A DNA stretch of 58,733 nt from assembly GCA_001598975.1 (NCBI GenBank), contig BBXU01001846.1, positions 1-58,733 on the forward strand, in the 5' to 3' direction. Below, piece after piece: positions 49,552 through 58,733 of this stretch (positions are counted from its first letter, which is position 1; the number at the start of each line of letters is the position of its first letter). The stretch is from Parachlorella kessleri. Lineage: Eukaryota; Chlorophyta; Trebouxiophyceae; Chlorellales; Chlorellaceae. Under the pieces are notes generated by a model. The model was not told where the DNA came from and did no database searches. It saw only the letters and a program-made list of their open reading frames with translations. The translations under genes and the position numbers were made by a program.

Positions 49552-52500
49552 TCATAACTTGACTTTGCGCTGCTTTCTATGCCACCACAGGGCTGTGCAG
49601 AAGGCAGACACTCCAAACACAGCTCCCAACAACGCGTCGCAGCGGCCAGAGCTGCGCCGTGGGGGTGCGTACGACCGGTCTGGGACCGCGCCCAGCACTT
49701 GGACAAAGCGCGTGGGGAAGGGCATCCTTTCGTCATACAGCTGGGACCCTGTCAGGGAGGAGACGGATGAGGCATAATAGCCCCACCTGCACATTACGCA
49801 GAAAACCAACTATTGGATTGCATCCCAGGGTTGCTGTCTTTCACATGCAATGCCACCATTGCTGCAGCAAGGGCCCAGCAGCCACACACAAGACAGAGCT
49901 GCCCCGGATTTTTGGTTCCAATATCCCAATGATGGAATATTGGAACCAAAAATCCAAAAGAACTACCAACCAAAAGAAATGCTGAGAAGCAGGGCGCTGT
50001 GCGTCCGCTACCACAATGGCAAAAAATCACTCACTCTGCAAAGCGCCGCAGCTCTTCCTCCTCCGCCCTGCGAATTCAAGAGGACACATGTGTGTTACTT
50101 TCACTGTCCACCTACCGACGAATGCTGCCTGATCATTTGCGTGCAGGGATGTGTCCCCTTTAAACCTGCACTAGCCTCTCTTGCACATGGGCCCTTGCCA
50201 ATCTGCATGCTCGCGTGCAGGGCAGGCCCCAGACTCTCAAGTCCAACACAGGCATCCTCTCAGCAACATAATGGTAGGCAACTAGTTGGTCCAGCCCCCA
50301 TGCTGGCATGACAAATGGCAGCACCATCTCTGAGCAGTGGCAGTCTTACTCACCCGTAGGGGGCCCAAGTTGGGTACCTCGGCAGTACCATCTGGCGGAT
50401 TGCACCCCAGTCAATATGAGACACGCACACAGCGTCGATGATACCAATCTCATCTGGGGGGTACCGCAGCAAGTAGGGCCAGACATAGTCCAACGCTGTG
50501 CCTGCAGGCACTACAGGCTCGCAAGTTGCTGAGGGCAGCTGTGGTACCTTGCAGGTAGAACAGGACACGCCGTAAGAGTGGTAGTCACAGCAGAACCTGG
50601 CGTGCAGCACAACGGGCAAGACTTTGACAGGGCGGGGCCCTTGATCGTGCAGTCTCTGGGCGTGACGCATTGCCACCCAAACTTGCCTGCGTATGCATTG
50701 TAGAGCGTCTGGCCGACCATGCTGTCGAAGAAATCCATTTGGAACATGGGTGCCTGCAAACACCGGCACAGCTTGAATCCGACTGACGTGCATGCCACTA
50801 GCAAGTGAACAATGCGCATGAAAACGTGCATGCATAGCCCTTGTGTTGCTGAAGCATCCGTCGAGTGCTGTCGAGAAGTACACTCACCATGATCTGGACA
50901 AATGTGGTATATCGAACAACAAACTCCGGCTGCTGCTTCAGCACGGCATCTGTTGCAAACGCCTGCACAGAGGAGCTCGCACACGTGGCTCGCTCATCAC
51001 TTTCAAGGCTTGCTGCTTCACCCGTGCGATAGAGACACCAGATGCTGTGCCAGCAGCTCGCACAAGCCTGCTGGCCATGAGTGAGACGAAAAACCTGAGA
51101 GGCAACAAACTAAACTATCCATACCATGGCGGGTAACAATCAAGCCAGTCGCACTTACCCCTTGGCAGATACTGGGCTGTGCCAAAAGGAGCTTGTACTT
51201 GTCCATAACGGCGAAGGCCCTGTGACAGCCAGCAGTAAACCTGGCTCTAAGGGCTGTCACAGCGTCAGCGATTCATGCACACCCCATGCCCATTCACAGA
51301 GGAGGCAAATGATGATACTGCCATCACTGCCATACTGCCATCACCAGCATTCTTCACACAAAACTGGCAAAAGCGTGCCAAGCCCCAGGGCACCTTCCCA
51401 CACTCCTCTCTGCCACAAGGCCAGACTGGCAAACCCAGAAATAAGCAGGCCCTCCACATAGGCAGCTGCAGACCAGTCCTTGGTACTGGCCTAGGAGACT
51501 GCAAGGTGCCCTGGGGTGTGCTTCTGCCCAAGTCTGCCTTACTTGTTCACCAGCTGTGTCGACAGGCCCACATTCTCGTCAGCCACCATGATGGCTTTGT
51601 ACTGCCGAGCGATGCGCGGCCAGTCTGGGTGTGTGTAGAGAGCATACATGAGGCGCCACTTGGGGCCTTGCCCCGCGTACACCTGCAGGCGCCATCAACA
51701 ACACTCTCAGAGATCTGGTAGTAGTGAGTCCAACCAACCTCATGAACTTCAGTAGGCCTGTCACCCGCCTACACTGGGATGCTTTGACCTGCTCCACTAC
51801 ATTTCCGAATGGTGGCTGACAGGGGGATGAGGATGCATACATCGATAGCATCAGCAGGCTGACTGCAAGTAGTGTCTCGCGGCACTGCCGGGCAGGACTT
51901 GCCCATCCTTTAGCTGCTGAATACAACATGCCGCACCTGCTTGCAGCGCTCGCAGGTGTATGAGGAGTCATAGCCATAATATATGCCAATCAGGTCCCAC
52001 GTGGCCTGCTCCGGCTGGTCCAGCCACCTGCAGTGCCAAGCACAGAAAGTCGGATGAGAATGCCTGGTGTCAGGGAACACAGTCTCCCCCCTACCACCCT
52101 TCTGCCGGAGCCGTACTAAAACAATCCCCACTGGCTTCCCAAGCAAAGTAGCATGGCGGAGACTTCCATTTCCCGCGGCGGCAGCCCCTGCTTACTTGGT
52201 TGCATCAAATGCCGGGCCGATTGGCGCCACCACCAAGAAATCCCTCTTGGGTGGTCCCTGGGGCTCAGGCGCCGGGGGCTCTGCTGGTGCAACCAGCTGC
52301 CGCCGCCACCACAGCCAGCTGGGCCGCGCTGTTGCCGCTGCTGCCGTGCGGCGGCCGCCGCGGCTGCTGCTGGTCGGCGGTGCGCCGCCGAGGGCCAGCT
52401 TGCGGCTCGCCGCCCCCGGCGCCGCGCCCGCTGCCGCCGTCAGCAGGGTGGAGTAGTTGCCCACGGCACTGGTGAAGTTGCTGCGCCCTGCAAAGTGCTT

Positions 52501-53296
52501 CTTCAGCCAGCCGCAGACCTTCACATGGGGGTGGTCAGGCCCCACCCCAGGGTCGCTGCTGTTGTGCTGCTGCTGCTGCTGCTGCTGCACACCCGCCTCC
52601 AGCTCCCTGCTGGCCCCCAGCTGCCGACCCTCAGCTGCTTGCAAAGCCACCTGCTGCTCTGAGTACCAGCGCTGCCGCCCAAATGTGGGCACTGCCTCAC
52701 AACGCCATGGGACGGTGGAGTGGTCTGGGACACTGGAGAGGTCGGGGAATGATGTCCCTACTGGCCCCAGGCCTGCAACACATCCAACAACGCCTTGTGC
52801 AGCAAAATGGTGACTTCTCCAAAAGGAAGCTGCGCAAGCGTGGCCCCACGCCTGCAACACAACCTATTGGATACCTTGCCTACGAGCAGAATATACATAC
52901 TGGTAGGCTTGGATGGGTACTGGTAGGCTTCGATGGGCACCCCTGTCACATCCCCAGTTGCACCCTCTCGCACCTTGTTTAACTCGTCTTGTGCCGTCGG
53001 TGCCCCAAATGATCGCTGCAGGGTTTTCTGAAACTACGAGTCTGGCCCCCAGGACAAGTAGGCAGACCAGCTCCCAGCGCATTCCTGGGCCGCACTCGCC
53101 TGCCTTGCCTACGTGTGCCTGCCTGCATAGCACCCGAAATAGGCAAGTTGAGGGAACAAGCCCCGGCCCTCACAAAGATGAAGAAGGAGGCCGTAGCAGG
53201 GACCAGTCTCCATATGGTGAAAAGTGAGACTTTAAACAGAGCACTCGTCGCAGCCAGACGCAGCCAAAAGCAGGCCAGGAGTGCATCAAGAAACAT
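49552..53296 (-). CDS. DUF707-family membrane protein, copy A
   Basis: DUF707 proteins are plant/algal secretory proteins of unproven activity, often suspected to be glycosyltransferase-like. Minus-strand exons: 53296-53174, 52851-52196, 52027-51937, 51682-51543, 51219-51159, 50962-50888, 50753-50687, 50501-50354, 50067-50035, 49786-49552; 542 aa if exon 1 is right, all in phase. Exon 1 (MFLDALLACFWLRLAATSAL...) is a hydrophobic anchor and the least certain part. Next come a polyQ tract and an Ala/Pro linker, then KRDFLVVAPIGPAFDATK, TWDLIGIYYG with a CERC pair, GPKWRLMYALYTHPDWPRI, an acidic IMVADENVGL motif, KYKLLLAQPS, RYTTFVQIMAPMFQMDFF and LDYVWPYLLRYPPDEIGIID. A C-terminal helix (ALLGAVFGVSAFCTALWW) with a basic tail closes the protein. 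The donor at 50686 is GC (CAG|GCAAGT), with GT in copy B. Confidence 0.85.
49906..49955. repeat. 23-bp near-perfect inverted repeat (hairpin) in a DUF707 intron
   Basis: Arms 49906-49928 and 49933-49955 are complementary except for one position, with a 4-base loop (ATGA). The left arm starts GGATTTTTGGTTCCAATAT. It lies in the 49787-50034 intron of the DUF707 A gene. Confidence 0.93.
52563..52590. repeat. CTG/CAG trinucleotide run encoding polyglutamine
   Basis: A run of CTG triplets on the plus strand, read on the minus strand as seven consecutive Gln codons in exon 2 of DUF707 A, in the linker before the domain. Confidence 0.85.
52899..52938. repeat. 20-bp direct repeat in the first DUF707 A intron
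   Basis: Two adjacent copies of TACTGGTAGGCTTGGATGGG, the second with a C for G change and diverging at its end. Confidence 0.7.
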
Positions 53297-54679
53297 GCCA
53301 GGCAGCGGTTAGCAATGCTTCATAGCACAGTCTGGCATTTTTAGGCATCCCACTGGGCCAGCAAAGCCACTGCCACCTATACTTTACCTTAGAAGGTGGA
53401 CAGTTGCCAACAAGATGACAGAACCAACCTTCAAGAAGGAGCTCAGCACCTGCACTGGAAGCTATGCCTGCCAGGTCGCACAGTCCTGAAGCTCGAACAC
53501 GGCTCAGCGAGCACAAACCGGGTTTCAATTGAACGCAGACACCCCCAGTTGGCTGTACACTACAAATGGCCGAGTCGCCGACGGCCTACACGATAACTGG
53601 ACAGCCATTTGGCATATGAAAAACCAGGAAAGACAGGTGAGACCGCACCTGGACTATAAGACTGATCTCACAGGGGTTCGAGGGCTGGCCTTCAAGCTGT
53701 GGACAAGCCCCGACCTAAGCGAAATGCACCCTGCAATACATGTGGGATGGCGATGGAGTGGGCTGCAAGGAAGAGGTAGTACCATCAGACGCACCATAAC
53801 TACATCAACGCCCAGCCAGGCGGGCGGGAAACTTGAACGTCCACTCACAGACGCGTCTAGTCGTGATCTTGGTGTTAAATACAATCGTAAAGTTACAGCT
53901 CCACACCTACTACTCTTCCTTCCCGGCTACAATTTTCGCAGACATGTGACGCTATCATGATCAAGCATGACAAGGCAGGAGGCGCACCGTGCACTGGCGC
54001 TCACCTGAGCAACCACATACTACTGTGGCGGAAGTCACAAGTTGTGACTCAAGCGGCAAATTTCCGCGGCACACGTCCCTTGCGGTATGTACTTTCCCTT
54101 GGGGCAAGAACCAATGGTGTGTACCAGCAGAGGTGGGAACTCTGGCAAGAAATTCTACAGCCTGCTAGTTCTCAGAGAACACTTGGTGCGCTGACCAGTC
54201 AGCCTTCCTTTTGCAGTGGGTCGACTCTTTGCCAGCCTTCCCCCCTTGTCCTGTCTCCTTCACAACAAACACTATTAGTACAGAACAGCGGCGTTGACTG
54301 AGTCTCAACATAAGGAAAGGTGGTGCGAGAGAAACGTGGTAACTAGTTGGTAGCCAAAGGTAAAGGATCAATCCTTGCAACAGTCCGCAACGACTCCCAG
54401 GGGAGCCAGGCCACAAGCCACAACCGAAGACACACTAAAGACAACAGGGCAGTACAGAGAGGAATCAATGGGTATGGTTCACAGCAATACAAAGCTGAAC
54501 AGGCAGAAAACAGCAGTGAGGAGCTAAGGTATAAAATATCTATCTGGCCAAAAACTGCGTATGGAATATATTCGTCTATCCTAGCTTATCTATCCTGGGC
54601 ACCTTTGCAACTCTCACCAACATTACCTACACAGCCCAGCCCTCACCCTTCGACACAAAAAACAGCCTGTGCACTCGCC
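53297..54679. other. Spacer between the two DUF707 genes
   Basis: Promoter side of copy A and 3' UTR of copy B. One open frame at 53529-53960 shows no motif. Nothing else was recognised. Confidence 0.5.
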
Positions 54680-57600
54680 CTAGCAACTGTCCCGGACAAC
54701 GCCCTCAAGTTTTAGTGCCTGCTTGGGCACTGCATCATGCCAATAGGCAGGGATCTGCACAACGTGGGTGCTGTCAGCACCGCTCTTGCCTTCCCTGTCC
54801 TTGTTGGACAGCCGGAGCTCCAGCAACCTCCACCTACCCTTCACACGTGACTTCAGCATGAGTGCCGCCCCAAAGACAATCACCATGCTTTGCAGGACCA
54901 GCAGCAGGGGGTAGAGGTGTATCAGCTTTGTCTGCACGGTCTTGCTGCTGGCTATCAGCAGGCTTTCCTTGGTGACGGGCTTGGGTATCACACCGACCAC
55001 CTCCACGGCCATGTAGTAGAAGCCCAGGCGCTCAATCTCGCCTACGGCAGAGACATTCAGATTCTTTAAGATGCACAACAGGACAGCATGCAACAATGTC
55101 AGCAGTGCCCAACAACCAATCGCCCATGTCAGCCACAGCACAAGCCAGCTGCCCAAGCAACCCATGGCCCACGTCACGTCAGCATTGGCATGCCCACCAG
55201 CAGGTAGTGCGCAGGCTCCCTTGTCATTCCTGTTCGCGGCTGCCCCACTCACTCTCGTAATACATGTACTCCGCAAATCGCCTCGTCTCCTCTTCCTTCT
55301 TCCGGTAGGGCGCATCTGCAAGCCAGCCAGGATGCTTACACGCCACCAGACACCTCTGAGCGACTGGGCGAACATTTCATATGACTGTGGTTGTGAGGGT
55401 TCTTTATAAGGAGCCCTGCACCACTCCTACTACCACAATGACGATGCTGCCAGAACACAGAGAGCCATCTCAGCAGTCAACTCACCGGCATTATAGACAG
55501 AGTTGGCCTTGTTTGGCGTTGATGGTGGGTGCATCATGCACACCTGATCAATGACTGCAATCTTGTCCCTGGGGTAGTGCAAGAGATAGGGCCAAATGAA
55601 GTCCAAGCCCCAGCCTGCAAAGGGCAGGCGCTTCTGAGGTCCTAGCCAAGGATTAGGAGCGGGCGGAGAGCATTAACCAGCCAATAATGCACAGAGGTGA
55701 CTGCGACAGCATTCCAGGCTGCTCCACCATGTTGCTGAGTTCACTTCACTGCCAGCTGATGTGCACCACCCACCGACGTGTGCGTTGTGTAGGGAAGGGC
55801 GGATGAAGTTCTGGAAGTAGTCCATGTCAAAGGTGGGTGCCATGATCTCAATCATGGTGGTGAAGCGCAAGATGTTCTGGGACTGTTGGTACAATATCTT
55901 CCAGGGGGTAAAGCTCCTGCGCCATTGACCACCACCCCTCGCGCATTGAGGGCTGTGCCAGGTTAAGCTCTGTCCCAAGGATCTCTCAAGTGGCACAAGA
56001 CAGCACGGCATGCATGAACACCGAAGCTGACCTAGGGGACCTGACCTGGGAAGGCCTGACCCCGTGCCAGACAAGCCTCCTTACCACGGCGCATTGCACA
56101 AGCTTGGCTGTGCAGCCAGCAGCGTGTATGTCTTCATCAGATAGAAGACCGTGTTGATGGTACACAAATCCAGCGTGAGGTCGTCATCAGGGAACATAAT
56201 AGCTGCACACTTGAAGAGGTATAGCCGGGTGAGTAAGATGCCGTACTGACAGAATCAGGCCAGTTGATATGCAGTCCAACAAAGAAGTAGCGCACAGGCT
56301 AGAGTAGCAGGGTGATCCGCCTACATGGCACCCCACTGGCCAACAGCTGTCAGCCTACCCATGACACTGACCTGTGTAGTTTCTCTGATAGTCCTGCCAC
56401 TCTGGGAGTAATGTGAAGCCCCAAATGAGTCGCCACTTGGGTCCAGAAGCCCTATAGACCTGCGGTTGTTCCCACATGGATCTCGCTAATGCTGGGACAG
56501 CCAACAGGTGGTGCCAACTGCAGCCTCACACATCCAACAGATGTGGCCTGTGGCGTCCCCTTCGAACACCAAACAGGCAACGCGATTTCCTTTGCCCTCC
56601 GGCAATCTCTAGTCGCCACCATGTGGTGACTTACCGCTTTGCAAAGTGGGCACCTGAAGTCCCTGTTCTTTCCAAAGTATATAAGAATGATATCCCAGCT
56701 GCAGAACCCAGAAGGAATTCTTAGCAATTGTTAAGGGTCTGTGTCTCATGATGCCAAAATTGCAAGGATGCTTAGCAAACATTTCCCGAAACCCAGGTCA
56801 ATTGAGCACCAGGGAATTGTAGGCGTGACACATTCACAACACCAACCTGGATTGCATGGGATCAGTCATCCACCTGCATGCCAAACATATAGCTGCTTGG
56901 CACAGCGGCTTGGTCCCAGGCCGCAAACATGCTTCCAACAGCAAGAAGGGTAGCAAAAACCGGAAGCGCCACATCCAGGCCAATAGTCAATGACTTACTT
57001 TGAGGCGTCAAAACTGTCACCAGCTGGCAACACCAACAGGTTCTCCCGTTTCACTGGTCTGCAGGGAGAGAAGGCACGATCAGTGCAGCTCCACTGGGCT
57101 TCCTGCCAAGCCGTCATAGGGACGTTAGTGGTTCGTCTAAGTCAATTCGCCTATTCTATTGAAGCAAGATGCACGATTCCTGTCCATCAACAGTGCCAGC
57201 CCACTTACTTGCTGCTCAGCTTCCCCTCACAACCAGATATCTCGGAGCTAACAACAAGCTTTTCCGTACGAGCCGCTCGGCTTGCATCTACTGCAAGGGC
57301 CTCCTGCCGCCGTGCCTGCGGTGACACAGAAACCACTTAGTGCGTGGGCCAGTGTAAAGGGCTAAACTCCAGCCATCCATTGTCGCCCCAAGAATTTGTA
57401 AATGATCCTGAGTCAATAGGGGACAGGCATGGTGCAGCATCATACCAGGCCCTTGCAGCCACCATGGAGGTATCAGCTGGGCTCACCAAAGGTGGGGAGC
57501 CGACGGGTGTGACAGACCCACCTGTTCTCTATGAAAGCGCTCCGTAAATGCGTTCATGGTGGCGTGATAGTCCTCCTCGAGTTCCTTCTCCCGTTCAAAA

Positions 57601-57990
57601 GTAATCTCCTTAAGTGGGCTCCTTCTCAGTACGCCTGCAGGAATGGCAACCCCGACTTGTGAGCATGAGGAAGCGAGCAAGAGGGCTCACTCAATTTTGC
57701 ACCTGGGTTGCCAGGGTTCTCAGTGTCAGAATGCTACTGATGGCGTTTGCTTGGCCATGGAAGTGATCTTGCATCAACACATGCCACCCAGCTTGAACTG
57801 CAGACGCACGCTCAATAGTCCTGATATCCATTTGGTCTTCATGAAACTCACCGGCCCCAACAGCAAGTTGTAATTCGTGCTTGGGTCCCGCAACGTCCTT
57901 GGTTGCTCGCACATGACAGGCAACTGCCAGTATCAAGGCAAGCCTTGTCGCTGCAAGCCAGTTATGTAACTGCACGTTTGAACAACGCAT
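54680..57990 (-). CDS. DUF707-family membrane protein, copy B
   Basis: Tandem relative of copy A. Minus-strand exons: 57990-57852, 57634-57522, 57315-57209, 57058-56999, 56698-56635, 56459-56372, 56202-56085, 55952-55774, 55614-55486, 55315-55253, 55041-54680; 473 aa, all in phase. A signal peptide or anchor (NWLAATRLALILAVACHVRA) is followed by a Glu/Lys/Arg-rich, probably coiled-coil stretch (EITFEREKELEEDYHATMNA). The domain shows KRENLLVLPAGDSFDAS, WDIILIYFG with a CPLC pair, GPKWRLIWGFTLLPEWQDY, the acidic IMFPDDDLTLDL motif, TYTLLAAQPS, RFTTMIEIMAPTFDMDYF and LDFIWPYLLHYPRDKIAVID. RRFAEYMYYES and a C-terminal helix (LYPLLLVLQSMVIVFGAALM) follow. The 5' edge of the 55952 exon is the weakest boundary; 55882 is an alternative acceptor. 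Activity and substrate are unknown. Confidence 0.85.
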
Positions 57991-58733
57991 TGTGCAAAAC
58001 GTCCGCCGGGCCAACGCAGTTGCGACCTGCAGGCTCCTGCACCCCTCTTGCTAGCCACTCTCACCCAGCCTGTGACAAGCACACAGCACCTAGGGCTTCA
58101 CCCAGAATACACCAAATTCCCAGGCAGACATGCGGTGGGAAGGTGGTCGAGGCATCTTTCCTGACGCCCCGTTCATACCCGCGTTCGAACCAACAAAGGC
58201 GCCAAGAGCCAAACAGCGCTGCAGCGAGCTGCTCAGGGAGATTAGATGTATTAGCAAGCTTTCCATTTACCCCACCCTTTCTACCTCGGTTTAGGTGCCT
58301 TGCCTGGAACCCAGGGTCGGGTTTGCGACAGCGCATCACTGGATGAAGGGAGTGGAAGCTACAGAAGCCGGTGTAGCTGGTTGTATCTTACGCTTATCAC
58401 TGCCTTACAATTGCCATTGCTGCTCGCCGGAAAGTATCTAGCTGCTGCACCACCCTGCCAACCGCTGTTAACCAGCATGCAACCCGATGCATGGGAAGGA
58501 TTAGCCTGGCTGCTGGGAGCCACGATGTGTAGGATAGGATTCGCATAGCCCTCTGTCTGGCATACGAGTGGTTGCCCCCAGCTGACCTACTAGTAGTGGC
58601 CGAGCCCACCGAACCGTCATGCGCAGCGGGGATTCGAGTGACATTAGCCATTTTGTTAAACCCTTGGTGCAGTAGGGGGCCAGCCAGCTTGTTCTAACCA
58701 AGCTTGGCCCAAGGGTTCTTGTAATAGGCGCGC
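57991..58733. other. Upstream of DUF707 B, no gene seen
   Basis: Promoter region of copy B and the right window edge. Open frames on both strands lack motifs. A neighbouring gene may begin beyond the window. Confidence 0.4.

Overview
This window is nuclear DNA of a green alga, most likely a chlorophycean (Chlamydomonas or Haematococcus-like relatives); I cannot name the species. The evidence is a light-harvesting chlorophyll a/b protein of the LHCII type, genes split by many short spliceosomal introns, TGTAA polyadenylation motifs shortly after several stop codons (the usual signal in core chlorophytes), secreted proteins that carry an RRLLQ motif after the signal peptide, and a GC-rich sequence full of Ala/Gly/Gln low-complexity tracts. 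All gene models were built by hand by joining exons whose splice sites, reading phase and family motifs agree.

Layout, left to right. 0.2-2.9 kb: a TPR + DnaJ co-chaperone (+), cut at its 5' end by the window edge. 4.7-6.3 kb: an unrecognised secreted Cys-containing protein (+). 6.6-10.3 kb: a divergent ribosomal pair, mitochondrial bL35m (-) and cytosolic eS8 (+), sharing 355 bp. 11.7-12.6 kb: ATG8 (+), ending exactly at its C-terminal glycine. 13.5-14.4 kb: an array of two interleaved repeat families. 14.6-16.7 kb: the LHC protein (-). 18.7-23.8 kb: a long, mostly disordered Gln/Ser/Pro-rich protein with Cys and His clusters (-), not recognised. 23.8-26.5 kb: no convincing gene except one possible zinc-binding exon.

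26.5-38.1 kb holds three complete genes, all on the + strand: an RlmN-type radical-SAM RNA methyltransferase, N-acetylglutamate synthase (kinase-like domain plus GNAT domain, first step of arginine synthesis) and the helicase MCM9. 39-58 kb holds only secretory-pathway, glycosyltransferase-like genes: a PF03407-type transferase (+), a head-to-head pair of GT8 paralogues (- and +) whose exon lengths match almost one for one, and a tandem pair of DUF707 proteins (both -) with N-terminal and C-terminal hydrophobic anchors. This block looks like a neighbourhood for building or modifying extracellular or cell-wall glycans, which is an inference from family and topology only.

Two features run across the window. 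First, at least seven introns appear to begin with GC instead of GT; in several cases the paralogue has GT at the same place or the reading phase leaves no good alternative. Second, a roughly 110-bp repeat family is scattered in intergenic DNA and clustered at 13.5-14.4 kb. No CRISPR array, rRNA, tRNA, viral or toxin gene was recognised.
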